The notes beneath the pieces are model-generated. The model did no database searches. It was not told the origin of the DNA and saw nothing but the letters and a program-made list of their open reading frames with translations. This document shows positions 1 through 7,461 of a stretch of DNA of 28,960 nucleotides, piece after piece; the stretch's first letter is position 1, and each line of letters opens with the position of its first letter. This DNA comes from RFTU01 sp046094505 (GTDB taxonomy: Bacteria; Pseudomonadota; Gammaproteobacteria; Burkholderiales; Burkholderiaceae_C). The position numbers and the translations under genes were made by a program. The stretch spans positions 1-28,960 of the forward strand of contig JBJTHN010000043.1 in NCBI GenBank assembly GCA_046094505.1, read 5' to 3'.

Positions 1-219
1 CAAGCACCACACCACAAGCTGCCTTGCGGCTTCAAGCCCCTCTCAGAGCCCAGCACCCGAACGCCCACACTTATCGGCTGTCAATTTTTAAAGAACATCG
101 CCGCAAACCCAGCAGCCCCAAAAGACTACCCAAGCACCTAAGCCTCAGCACCCAAACCTCACACCCCGAAGAGCTGCCGTTTAAGCACACGCCTAAGCAC
201 CCCGCCGTTTGCAGCAGAG
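1..219 (-). other. Leader of an rRNA operon running out of the left edge
   Basis: No protein gene is supported here. Read on the minus strand, the stretch holds a boxA-like element at 88-97, then an ACAGCCGATAA segment and a boxC-like GTGTGGGC at 63-70. This order is what I know from 16S rRNA leaders of Comamonadaceae and, in looser form, from E. coli rrn leaders. Together with the promoter at 226-255 it suggests that the 16S gene begins just left of base 1. The motif GGTGCTT recurs several times in the leader. The motifs are seen directly. The identity of the operon is inferred, because no rRNA body sequence is inside the window. Confidence 0.6.
88..97 (-). promoter_or_regulatory. boxA-like antitermination element
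   Basis: The minus strand reads TGTTCTTTAA, close to the bacterial rrn boxA consensus TGCTCTTTAA bound by NusB/NusE. A boxC-like GTGTGGGC follows 18 bases later. NusB-dependent antitermination of a leftward rRNA transcript is inferred from this pair. Confidence 0.6.
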
Positions 220-225
220 CCTACG

Positions 226-255
226 ATTGTGACACGTTTTTTTGCCTCTCGTCAA
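226..255 (-). promoter_or_regulatory. Sigma70-type promoter of the leftward rRNA leader
   Basis: On the minus strand there is a -35 TTGACG (255-250), an 18-base spacer with an A7 run, and a -10 CACAAT (231-226). A GTAGGCTC discriminator follows. The start would lie near 219, about 120 bases before boxA. A GC-rich discriminator is known from stringently controlled stable-RNA promoters, so growth-rate or ppGpp control is a reasonable inference. Confidence 0.5.
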
Positions 256-330
256 CCTCGACCGAAATCTAAGGGTTTTGCTAGGCACCGTTCACAAGCG
301 GAGCTCGCCAGTCTACGGCAGTTTGCAGAT

Positions 331-346
331 GCAGCGCAAGCGCTGC
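331..346. other. Short hairpin just past the ptsI stop
   Basis: GCAGCGC and GCGCTGC form a perfect 7-bp stem around AA, about 10 bases after the ptsI stop. No T-run follows on the minus strand, so it is not a typical intrinsic terminator. It may protect the 3' end of the message or be chance. Apart from the rRNA promoter I see nothing else in 256-356. Confidence 0.3.
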
Positions 347-356
347 TGCTCAACCG

Positions 357-2120
357 TCAGCGCGCGGCGCGAAACACCCGGGCCGCAGCCTGTTCGGGAT
401 GCTCATCCATCAGCACCGCCTGCAGGTGCTGCGCCAGGTGGCGCGTGTCGGAGCGCAGCACACGCTGCTTGACCTCGGCAATGCGCGAGGGGTGCATGGA
501 GAAGCTGCGCAGCCCCATGGCCAGCAGCACCTCGGTGAACACGGGGTCACCGGCCATCTCGCCGCACACGCTCACCGATTTGCCCAAACGGTTGCCGCAC
601 TCGATGGTGGAAGCAATGAGCTGCAGCACCGCAGGGTGCCAGGGGTCGTACAGGTGAGCCACCTGCTCATCGGCACGGTCGATGGCCAGGGTGTACTGAA
701 TGAGGTCGTTGGTGCCGATCGACAAAAAGTCAAAGTGCGGCGCGAAAAGCGGGATCATGATGGCCGTGGCCGGGATCTCCACCATCGCGCCCAGCTCCGC
801 ACCAGCGAAGGGAATGCCCGCATCGGTGAGCTGCCGCTTGGCCAGTGCAATCTGCGCCAGCGTCTGGCGAACCTCGTTGAGGTGGCCGACCATGGGCACC
901 AGGATGCGCACCTTGCCGTAGGCGCTGGCGCGCAGAATGGCCCGCAGTTGCTGCAGGAACATCGCGGGCTCGGACAAGCTCCAGCGGATCGCCCGCAAGC
1001 CCAGCGCAGGGTTGAGCACGTGCTCATGGCGCAGCTCGTGGATGCTCATGCGCTCCAGCGGCTTGTCGGCGCCCACATCCACGGTGCGGATGGTCATCGG
1101 CAGGCCCTGCAGGTCCTGCACGGCACTGCGGTAGCACTCGAACTGCTCATCCTCGGAGGGCAGGTGCCCTTCACGGTTCATGAACAGGAACTCGGTTCTG
1201 AACAGGCCCACACCCACCGCCCCGGCCTGCGCGGCGGCCTGTGCGTCCCGGGGCATCTCGATATTGGCCAACAGCTCCACCCGCTCACCGTCCAAGGTGA
1301 CGGCCGGCGTGTGGCGCAGGCGGTTCAGGCGGGCGCGCTCCAACTCACTTTGACGTTGGCGGAAGCGGTACTCCTCCAGCACGATGGGCGGTGGGTTGAT
1401 GATCACCACGCCGGCATCGCCGTCGATGACCACCCAGTCGTCCTGGCGGATCAGGCGGCTGGCCTCGCGGGCGCCCACCACCGCTGGAATGTCCATGCTG
1501 CGGGCCACGATGGCGGTGTGCGAGGTCTTTCCGCCCACATCGGTGACGAAGCCGGCAAAGACGCTGCGCTTGAACTGCAGCATGTCGGCTGGGGCGATGT
1601 CGTTGGCCACCAGAATCAAGGGCTCTTCACCGCCGAAGTCGTGCTGGACCGCATGATGAACAGCAGCCTCGCCCAGAGCGGAGCGCTGCAGCGCGCGCAG
1701 CAGACGTTCCACGACCTGCTCAATGTCGGCCTTGCGCTCACGAAGGTACTCGTCCTCCATCTCGTCGAACTGACGAGACAGGACTTCCAACTGCGCTGAC
1801 AGGGCCCACTCGGCGTTGTAGTGGCGCTCGCGCACCCACTGCTTGGTCGCCGCAATCATGGTCTCGTCGTGCAGCAGCATCAGGTGCACGTCGAGCAGCG
1901 CGTTGAGCTCGCCGGGGGCATCACTGGGCATGTCGCGTTGCAGCGCCTGCAGTTCACCAGCCACCTCGTCACGCGCGCGGATCAGGCGGCCCACCTCCGG
2001 CTCCAACTGGGTAGCGTCCACAAAGTAGTGGGCCACATCCATGCGGCTGGACGCGATGAGCACGGCGCGGCCAATGGCCACACCCTTGGATACCGCCAGA
2101 CCGAAAACCTGAATGCTCAT
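357..2120 (-). CDS. ptsI: PTS enzyme I (phosphoenolpyruvate-protein phosphotransferase)
   Basis: Enzyme I takes the phosphoryl group from phosphoenolpyruvate and passes it to HPr in the cytoplasm. The protein is 587 aa, normal for the family. The swivelling phospho-His domain carries GGKTSHTAIVARS with the active His near residue 201. The C-terminal PEP-binding barrel carries LFRTEFLFM, VEIPATA and SVCGEMAGDP with the catalytic Cys. I chose the ATG at 2120 because the protein then begins MSIQVFGLAVSKG like its homologues and has AAGG six bases upstream. An in-frame start at 2156 would add 12 residues overlapping ptsH. The gene lies 19 bases after ptsH. No EIIB or EIIC gene is nearby, so a regulatory role, as described for PtsHI in Ralstonia, is more likely than sugar uptake. 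Confidence 0.95.
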   Translation of the reverse strand: MSIQVFGLAVSKGVAIGRAVLIASSRMDVAHYFVDATQLEPEVGRLIRARDEVAGELQALQRDMPSDAPGELNALLDVHLMLLHDETMIAATKQWVRERHYNAEWALSAQLEVLSRQFDEMEDEYLRERKADIEQVVERLLRALQRSALGEAAVHHAVQHDFGGEEPLILVANDIAPADMLQFKRSVFAGFVTDVGGKTSHTAIVARSMDIPAVVGAREASRLIRQDDWVVIDGDAGVVIINPPPIVLEEYRFRQRQSELERARLNRLRHTPAVTLDGERVELLANIEMPRDAQAAAQAGAVGVGLFRTEFLFMNREGHLPSEDEQFECYRSAVQDLQGLPMTIRTVDVGADKPLERMSIHELRHEHVLNPALGLRAIRWSLSEPAMFLQQLRAILRASAYGKVRILVPMVGHLNEVRQTLAQIALAKRQLTDAGIPFAGAELGAMVEIPATAIMIPLFAPHFDFLSIGTNDLIQYTLAIDRADEQVAHLYDPWHPAVLQLIASTIECGNRLGKSVSVCGEMAGDPVFTEVLLAMGLRSFSMHPSRIAEVKQRVLRSDTRHLAQHLQAVLMDEHPEQAAARVFRAAR

Positions 2121-2139
2121 GGCGGGCCTTGCTGCACGA

Positions 2140-2409
2140 TCATTGGCCTTCGCCAAACTTGTCGGTGATCAAGGTCACCAAGGCATCCAGGGCCCGCTGT
2201 TCATCAGGCCCTTCGCACTCGATCTCCACCTCAGCGCCCAGGCCAGCGGCCAGCATCATCACGCCCATGATGCTCTTGGCGTTGATCCGACGGTCGTTGC
2301 GGCTCAGGTGCACCGAGCAGGCAAAGCTGCCGGCCAGCTTGGTGAGCTTGGCCGATGCCCGGGCGTGCAGGCCCAGTTGATTACTGATCGTGATGGCGGT
2401 CTTGACCAT
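2140..2409 (-). CDS. ptsH: Phosphocarrier protein HPr
   Basis: HPr carries the phosphoryl group from enzyme I to EIIA. The 89-aa protein shows the active-site segment NQLGLHARASAK with His15 and the NAKSIMGVMML segment with Ser46. Ser46 is the site used by HPr kinase in bacteria that have one; no hprK is in this window. The ATG at 2409 puts His15 at its standard position; a longer frame to 2442 would not. The start lies 29 bases inside the end of the EIIA gene, which suggests translational coupling. Confidence 0.95.
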   Translation of the reverse strand: MVKTAITISNQLGLHARASAKLTKLAGSFACSVHLSRNDRRINAKSIMGVMMLAAGLGAEVEIECEGPDEQRALDALVTLITDKFGEGQ

Positions 2410-2830
2410 GGGGGTTTCGTGGCTCCTGATACTGCGGTGCACGGACTTCCACCGCCATCACACCCTGCGTGGCCCCGCTGATGGCACGCTCGGCCAGGCG
2501 TTCGGCACCTTCTTGCCCGTAGCACAGCACGCGCCACAGCATGGGCACGTTGACGCCGGTGACCACGCGGATGCGCCGCTGGTCCGACAACCGCTGCGCC
2601 ACATTGCACGGTGTGGCGCCAAAGACATCGGTCAGCACCAAGACTTCAGGCTGCGGCATCTGGCGCATCAACTCACGGGCCTGCTCTTCGATCTGGGACG
2701 GCGGCATGCCCGGAGGCACATCCAGGGTGCACAGGCGGGCTGCGCAATCCGGATAGACGTGTTCAGCCACGCTGCGCAAGGCCGAAGCCAAGGGCGCATG
2801 GGCGATGAGGAGCACGGCGGTGTCGTTCAT
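2381..2830 (-). CDS. PTS EIIA component, mannose family
   Basis: A 149-aa cytoplasmic protein of the EIIA(Man)/fructose-sorbose IIA fold. It begins with a beta strand ending in the active His11 (LLIAHAPLA) and has the family motif LVLTDVFGATPCNVA around residue 65-80. It would accept phosphate from HPr. With no IIB/IIC partner in view it is probably a phosphorylation-state sensor, as in other betaproteobacteria that encode only EIIA(Man)-HPr-EI. Its C-terminal 10 codons overlap ptsH. The start has no clear Shine-Dalgarno. It follows the MFS gene after only 21 bases, so co-transcription is plausible. The family is clear; the regulated target is unknown. Confidence 0.88.
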   Translation of the reverse strand: MNDTAVLLIAHAPLASALRSVAEHVYPDCAARLCTLDVPPGMPPSQIEEQARELMRQMPQPEVLVLTDVFGATPCNVAQRLSDQRRIRVVTGVNVPMLWRVLCYGQEGAERLAERAISGATQGVMAVEVRAPQYQEPRNPHGQDRHHDQ

Positions 2831-2851
2831 GCGGGTCAGAAAGTGGCGCGA

Positions 2852-4090
2852 CTATTCTGCACCCTTTGCCTGCCCGCCGGCCTGCGACCGGCGCGTAGCA
2901 CGTGAGCCCGCCCACAGGAACCACGCGTAGCACATGCCACAGCCCATGGCCAGGACCGTAAAGGCCCCCTGGAAGGCCTGCACGCGCGGCCAACCCTGGG
3001 CGACCAGCGCATCGATGATCAGGCCCAGACCCCACTGGGCGCTGAAGACACCCAAGAAGATGACCAGGTTGAAGGCGGACAGGGCACGCCCCACCAAATG
3101 GGCCGCAAAGGCTTGACCCACGGCCGGTTGAGACAGCGACAACAGGACACAGGACACGCACCACAGCGCGACCATGGCCGGCCCGGCCGCCGGCCCCAGG
3201 GCCGCCACAGCAAACAACAGCATGGTGCTGACCGGGCTGGCCCAGCGGATCAGCCGCTCGGTGCCCCAGCCCCGGGCCGAAAGCCGCGGCACCAAGGCCC
3301 CCAAGCTGGCAAAGGAAACCAGCATGGCCAGGTTGACCCAGAACAGGCCCTGGGCACTGCTGGCTGCATCCAGCCCGGTCACCTGGTTGAACCAAGGCCC
3401 TGCCCACAAGGCCTGTACGGCCACCAGTCCACCGTAGTGCCAAAACCCCATGGGGGCCAGGCGCAAGAACGTGGGGTGGCAAAAGATCAGGCCATAGCCG
3501 CCGGCATCCTGCGGAGAAACCACCCCCCGTTCCCGTGCATCGGCCGGGACCACCCACCAAATGAAGACGGCACAGGCGGCTATACCGGCAGCCGACAGCC
3601 AGAACAAGCCACGCCAGCCCACCAGGGGCAAGAGCGCATGAACCGGTACGGTGGACATCAACATACCCAGTGAACCCGTCATCAGCATCCAAGAGGACGC
3701 GCGCAACTGCATCTCAGGGCTGTAGGCATGGCGAAAGCTGGTGAGTGCCGCCATCAGACCGGCCGACAAACCCACCCCCATGAGCGCCCGGGCCACCAGC
3801 AACGCGGCAAAGCTTTGGGCCAAGGCAAAGGCCGCACAGGCCAGCACCGCCACAGCCATCATGCACAACAGCACCCGCTTGGGGCCAAAGCGGTCCAAGG
3901 CAGCACCCAGGGGCAGTTGCGTGCTGGCAAAACCGGCGAAGAAGACGCCAGCCAGGAGGCCGAGGTCGGCAGCGCCCAGGCCCAACTCCGCACTGAACTG
4001 CGGGGCCAGGGTAGCGGTCACTGCCCTGAGAAGGGCAGAGAAAAAGTAGCCGAAGGCAAAGGCCAAAAACAGCTGTATCGGGCGATTCAC
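2852..4090 (-). CDS. MFS transporter
   Basis: A 412-aa integral membrane protein with about 12 hydrophobic segments. The major facilitator loop 2-3 signature is visible as GAALDRFGPKRVLL near residues 62-75. The C-terminus is a short basic tail. The substrate cannot be told from sequence. The start is GTG at 4090, with AAGG eight bases upstream. It overlaps the lipoprotein stop by four bases (GTGA), so the two are translationally coupled. It sits directly before the EIIA-HPr-EI genes, but MFS carriers do not use PTS phosphorylation, so any link would be regulatory. Confidence 0.85.
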   Translation of the reverse strand: MNRPIQLFLAFAFGYFFSALLRAVTATLAPQFSAELGLGAADLGLLAGVFFAGFASTQLPLGAALDRFGPKRVLLCMMAVAVLACAAFALAQSFAALLVARALMGVGLSAGLMAALTSFRHAYSPEMQLRASSWMLMTGSLGMLMSTVPVHALLPLVGWRGLFWLSAAGIAACAVFIWWVVPADARERGVVSPQDAGGYGLIFCHPTFLRLAPMGFWHYGGLVAVQALWAGPWFNQVTGLDAASSAQGLFWVNLAMLVSFASLGALVPRLSARGWGTERLIRWASPVSTMLLFAVAALGPAAGPAMVALWCVSCVLLSLSQPAVGQAFAAHLVGRALSAFNLVIFLGVFSAQWGLGLIIDALVAQGWPRVQAFQGAFTVLAMGCGMCYAWFLWAGSRATRRSQAGGQAKGAE

Positions 4091-4698
4091 GGTGACACCT
4101 TCAGTTGCCCGAAGAAGTTCTCAATGGCCGACTCATCCAGGCGCTGCCCGTGCACGCTCAACTGCACCAGGCCCTGCGGTGTCGCCATGAAAAGCGCCAG
4201 GGTGTGGGTGGCGGCCGCACCGGGGGCTGCACGGGTGTGGCGCGACCACTGCGCCTGCTGCGCCCCGGCGGGCAGCTTCACGCTTGGCGGGGCAGCCTGA
4301 TCGCCGGCCAATGGGCCCCAGCGGTCCGGTGCGGAACGGACGAGGTCCTGCACGCGCTGCGCACCCAAAGCCGTCATCACGCCAGGCTCCGGCGCCTGGG
4401 TAGGCTGCAGTGCCAGGGCAGCAAAGGTCATGCCCGCGGCATCGCAGGCCATCAGGGTGGCAGACCAGGGTTGGCCCTGGACCTCAACGCTGCGGTCTTG
4501 AACCTGCGGCTTGCAAGGCAGGAGCATCAACAGGCCCGCGCCCGCCAGGCGCGCATCTCGCCAATCCAAGGCCGGCGAACAGGCGCTCATGGACAGCACC
4601 AGAAAGGCGCAGCACAGGCCGCTGCCCCGGCGCGAGCGCAGCCCCTGGAGCCCGGTGAACCATTGGCCCCCGCGCTGAAGGCCCAAGCTGTTTTGCAT
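4087..4698 (-). CDS. Putative lipoprotein of unknown function
   Basis: I do not recognise the family. The 203-aa protein begins with a basic N-region and a hydrophobic stretch ending in a lipobox-like LSMSAC near residue 40, so export and lipidation are likely. The rest is soluble, Gln/Ala-rich, with no obvious catalytic motif; the C-terminus reads SAIENFFGQLKVSP. I chose the ATG at 4698 because it places the signal peptide correctly. A longer frame to 4857 would overlap the divergent tlpA-like gene and spoil the signal. The start has no Shine-Dalgarno but has GATAAT six bases before it. It is coupled to the following MFS gene by a four-base overlap. Confidence 0.7.
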   Translation of the reverse strand: MQNSLGLQRGGQWFTGLQGLRSRRGSGLCCAFLVLSMSACSPALDWRDARLAGAGLLMLLPCKPQVQDRSVEVQGQPWSATLMACDAAGMTFAALALQPTQAPEPGVMTALGAQRVQDLVRSAPDRWGPLAGDQAAPPSVKLPAGAQQAQWSRHTRAAPGAAATHTLALFMATPQGLVQLSVHGQRLDESAIENFFGQLKVSP

Positions 4699-4710
4699 CA
4701 AGGCATTATC
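4699..4710 (-). promoter_or_regulatory. -10-like GATAAT six bases before the lipoprotein ATG
   Basis: The minus strand reads GATAAT, six bases, ATG. Transcription would begin at or next to the start codon, giving a leaderless message. No good -35 is visible at 16-18 bases. Confidence 0.4.
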
Positions 4711-4766
4711 GCGACAGCACACAAGGGCCTGATCCGGATGCTGTTTCGCTTTTGGGGCCGCAGCTC

Positions 4767-4778
4767 GATAATAGGCGT
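4767..4778 (+). promoter_or_regulatory. -10-like GATAAT six bases before the tlpA-like ATG
   Basis: GATAAT (4767-4772) is followed by six bases and the ATG at 4779. A weak TTTCGC lies 17 bases upstream at 4744-4749. This mirrors the divergent lipoprotein start on the other strand. Confidence 0.4.
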
Positions 4779-5363
4779 ATGGGAACGCTAACACCACGCC
4801 AGCCCGGGCGCGCACCGGGCCACGGGCCTGCGCCGAAAGCGACAAACGGCCTGGCACGCCGCCAGTGGCTGCATCGCAGCGGCGTGCTCACGCTGGGCGC
4901 GGCGGCCGCGGCATGCGGCTTGGTGGGTGCCTGCGCGCAACGCGACGCGGCACCGGATACGGCCTTCACACGCTTGGATGGCAGCACCGGCCGCATGGCC
5001 GAGCTGCGGGGCAAGGTGGTGCTGGTGAATTTTTGGGCCACAAGCTGCGCGGCCTGCGTGGCCGAGATGCCCGGGCTGATCGACACCCACCAACGCTTCA
5101 AGGCCCGCGGCTACGAGACCTTGGCCGTGGCCATGAGCTACGACCCGCCCGCTTATGTGTCGAACTTCGCGCAGCGCCGCGAACTGCCCTTCTGGGTGGC
5201 GATCGACAACACCGGCGCCATCGCCAAAGCCTTTGGCGATATTCGCATCACGCCCACCACCTTTCTGATCGACAAGCGCGGGAACATCGTCAAACGCTAT
5301 GTGGGTGCGCCGGACTTCACGGCCTTGAACGCCTTGGTGGAGCAACTGCTGGCCGAAACCTGA
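4779..5363 (+). CDS. TlpA/ResA-like thiol-disulfide oxidoreductase
   Basis: A 194-aa thioredoxin-fold protein acting outside the cytoplasm. The redox centre is FWATSCAAC with Cys90 and Cys93, and the cis-Pro loop is ITPTTFLID. The N-terminus has a twin-arginine-like ARRQWLHRSG (Arg27-Arg28), a hydrophobic core and a lipobox-like LVGAC, so it may be a Tat-exported lipoprotein or simply membrane-anchored. Family members reduce apocytochrome c or other periplasmic thiols; the substrate here is unknown. I chose the ATG at 4779; an in-frame TTG at 4752 would add nine residues without improving the signal. It stands alone, divergent from the lipoprotein and convergent with lipA. Confidence 0.87.
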   Translation: MGTLTPRQPGRAPGHGPAPKATNGLARRQWLHRSGVLTLGAAAAACGLVGACAQRDAAPDTAFTRLDGSTGRMAELRGKVVLVNFWATSCAACVAEMPGLIDTHQRFKARGYETLAVAMSYDPPAYVSNFAQRRELPFWVAIDNTGAIAKAFGDIRITPTTFLIDKRGNIVKRYVGAPDFTALNALVEQLLAET

Positions 5364-5448
5364 CAGCGGCTGCTGAGGCGCGCCGCGCGCCGCGCGCCGG
5401 CCGTGATGTTCAGCGCAGCGCTTGCTTACAGGGTGCCCGGGTAGACCT

Positions 5449-6441
5449 TCAGCCCACGCCAGCGGCATGCGCCTGCTGGTCGGCATGGTAGGAACTGCGC
5501 ACCATCGCCCCCACGGCTGCATGGCTGAAACCCATCTCGTAAGCAGCCGCTTCGAAGCGCTTGAAGACATCGGGGTGCACGTAGCGGCGCACCGGCAGGT
5601 GGTGGGCTGAAGGCGCCAAGTACTGCCCGATGGTGAGCATGTCCACATCGTGCGCCCTAAGGTCTTGCATCACCTGCAGGATTTCCTCATCGGTTTCACC
5701 CAGGCCCACCATGATGCCGCTCTTGGCGGGCACCTGGGGGTGCAGCGCCTTGAACTTCTTGAGCAGGTTCAGGCTGAAGGCATAGTCGCTGCCGGGGCGC
5801 GCCTCCTTGTACAGGCGGGGCACGGTTTCCAGGTTGTGGTTCATCACATCCGGCGGCGCTTCCTTCAGGATGCCCAGGGCACGGTCGTCGCGGCCGCGGA
5901 AGTCGGGCACGAGGATTTCGATGCGGGTGGCCGGGGAGAGCTCGCGGGTGCGACGGATGCAGTCCACGAAGTGCCCAGCACCGCCGTCTCGAAGGTCGTC
6001 GCGGTCCACGCTGGTGATGACCACATAGCTCAGCTTGAGGGCTGCGATGGTCTTGGCCAGGTTCAGCGGTTCGTCGGCGTCCAGGGGATCGGGCCGGCCG
6101 TGTCCCACGTCACAGAAGGGGCAGCGGCGCGTGCACTTGTCCCCCATGATCATGAAGGTGGCGGTGCCCTTGCCAAAGCACTCACCGATATTGGGACAGG
6201 AGGCTTCCTCGCACACCGTGTGCAGCTTGTGCTCGCGCAGGATCTGCTTGATTTCGTAGAACCGGGTGCTGGGGCTGCCGGCCTTGACGCGGATCCACTC
6301 GGGCTTGCGCAACACCTCGGCCGGCACCACCTTGATGGGTATGCGGGCCGTCTTGGCCTGGGACTTCTGCTTGGCCGTGGCGTCGTACGCCTGGGCTGCA
6401 GCGGCTTGGCGAACGGTGTTGGGCGTGTCGGTACGGCTCAT
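5449..6441 (-). CDS. lipA: Lipoyl synthase
   Basis: LipA is a radical-SAM enzyme that inserts two sulfurs into protein-bound octanoyl groups to make lipoate for pyruvate and 2-oxoglutarate dehydrogenases and the glycine cleavage system. The 330-aa protein shows both iron-sulfur clusters: CEEASCPNIGEC for the auxiliary cluster and CTRRCPFC for the radical-SAM cluster. The late RSSY motif contributes the serine ligand. The ATG at 6441 gives the usual MSRTDTP-type start; the frame extends upstream but into lipB. The gene follows lipB after 34 bases. In that gap GACAAT lies six bases before the ATG, so lipA may also have its own promoter. Confidence 0.97.
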   Translation of the reverse strand: MSRTDTPNTVRQAAAAQAYDATAKQKSQAKTARIPIKVVPAEVLRKPEWIRVKAGSPSTRFYEIKQILREHKLHTVCEEASCPNIGECFGKGTATFMIMGDKCTRRCPFCDVGHGRPDPLDADEPLNLAKTIAALKLSYVVITSVDRDDLRDGGAGHFVDCIRRTRELSPATRIEILVPDFRGRDDRALGILKEAPPDVMNHNLETVPRLYKEARPGSDYAFSLNLLKKFKALHPQVPAKSGIMVGLGETDEEILQVMQDLRAHDVDMLTIGQYLAPSAHHLPVRRYVHPDVFKRFEAAAYEMGFSHAAVGAMVRSSYHADQQAHAAGVG

Positions 6442-6453
6442 GCCCCAATTGTC
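6442..6453 (-). promoter_or_regulatory. -10-like GACAAT six bases before the lipA ATG
   Basis: The minus strand reads GACAAT, TGGGGC, ATG. It could give an internal, leaderless lipA transcript inside the lipB-lipA unit. The GGGG next to the ATG is too close to act as a normal Shine-Dalgarno. Confidence 0.4.
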
Positions 6454-6475
6454 GCGCGAAGGCGCCCTGTGCGCC

Positions 6476-7144
6476 TCAAGGCTCCAGCTGGGCCTGAATC
6501 CGCTCGGCCCAGCGATGCGCCACCTCGTGCCAACTGGCCTGCACGCCGCAGAAGGCCAGGTCCACGGTGCGCAAGCCCGCATAGCCACAGGGGTCGATGC
6601 GGGTGTAGGGCTCGAGGTCCATGGCCACGTTCAGCGCCGCGCCATGGTAGGCACAGTGTCTGGTCACCTTGATGCCCAAGGCCGCGATCTTGCCCAGTCC
6701 GCGGAAAGGGTCCTGAGGGTGTTGCGGTCCGGTCAGCGCAGCATGTGAGGCCGGATCGTCCAGACGCACGTAGATGCCGGGCGCACCGGCCACGCGGTGG
6801 CCGGTGATGCCCAACTCCGCCAGCACCGACACGATGCTGGCTTCCAGCCGGAACACATACTCCTTGACGTACAGGCCGCGCCGGCGCAGGTCGAACAACG
6901 GGTAGGCCACCACTTGGCCGGGGCCGTGATAGGTCACCTGCCCGCCCCGGTTGGTGGGCAGCACGGGAATGGTGCCCGGGGCCAGCACGTGCTGGCTGCG
7001 CCCGGCCAGGCCTTGCGTGTACACCGGGTCGTGTTCCACCAGCCACAGCTCATCGGGTGTGTGGGGGCCGCGCGCTTCGGTGTAGGCCTGCATCTCGGCC
7101 AGCACATCGGCGCAGGGGCGACGGCCGAGGTGGCGAATCTTCAT
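6476..7144 (-). CDS. lipB: Lipoyl(octanoyl) transferase
   Basis: LipB moves the octanoyl group from acyl carrier protein to the lipoyl domains that LipA then sulfurates. The 222-aa protein shows the family signature RGGQVTYHGPGQVVAYP. It also has the Lys of the catalytic dyad in GLGKIAALGIKVTRHCAYHG and the Cys in DPCGYAGLRTVDL. I chose the ATG at 7144 (MKIRHLGRRPC), since the longer frame runs into ybeD. It follows ybeD after 13 bases, the order also found in enteric bacteria. Confidence 0.96.
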   Translation of the reverse strand: MKIRHLGRRPCADVLAEMQAYTEARGPHTPDELWLVEHDPVYTQGLAGRSQHVLAPGTIPVLPTNRGGQVTYHGPGQVVAYPLFDLRRRGLYVKEYVFRLEASIVSVLAELGITGHRVAGAPGIYVRLDDPASHAALTGPQHPQDPFRGLGKIAALGIKVTRHCAYHGAALNVAMDLEPYTRIDPCGYAGLRTVDLAFCGVQASWHEVAHRWAERIQAQLEP

Positions 7145-7157
7145 GCGTCGTGCGGAC

Positions 7158-7445
7158 TCACAGCACCACCTTGACCATGGGGTGGGTGGACAAGGTGCGG
7201 TAGAGCTCATCGAGCTGCTCACGGCTGGTGGCCTTGACGGTGATGGTCAGGCCCATGTACTTGCCGCTGCTGCTGGGCCGGCGCTCGACCGTTGAGGGGT
7301 CAAAACCCGGATCGAAGTGCTGCGCCACCGCCACCACCGCCGACTCAAATCCGGCCACCTGCTCACCCATCACCTTGATGGGGAAGGCGCAGGGGTACTC
7401 GATCAGGCTGTCGCGGCCGGGCGCTGGGCTGGGGGTCTGGTCCAT
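7158..7445 (-). CDS. ybeD: YbeD-like DUF493 protein
   Basis: A 95-aa soluble protein of the DUF493/YbeD family, which has an ACT-like fold and no established biochemical role. Typical segments are IEYPCAFPIKVMG near residue 15-27, the GKYMGLTITVKATS strand, and the terminal THPMVKVVL. It lies 16 bases after the D,D-carboxypeptidase gene and 13 before lipB, the same neighbours as in E. coli (dacA-ybeD-lipB). A role near lipoate metabolism has been guessed from such context but not shown. Confidence 0.92.
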   Translation of the reverse strand: MDQTPSPAPGRDSLIEYPCAFPIKVMGEQVAGFESAVVAVAQHFDPGFDPSTVERRPSSSGKYMGLTITVKATSREQLDELYRTLSTHPMVKVVL

Positions 7446-7461
7446 GGCTGCAGCGTTGGCG

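Noticed and set aside
399..1799. A 466-codon open frame antisense to ptsI
   Set aside because: Enzyme I motifs are unambiguous on the minus strand; the antisense frame shows no domain.
5376..5401. GC-only tract with repeated GCGCGCC between tlpA and lipA
   Set aside because: It can fold in several ways, but there is no T-run on either strand and no unique stem, so I do not call a terminator.
4788..5648. A 286-codon minus-strand frame across the tlpA-like gene and the end of lipA
   Set aside because: It covers two well-supported genes in other frames and begins with no plausible start signal.
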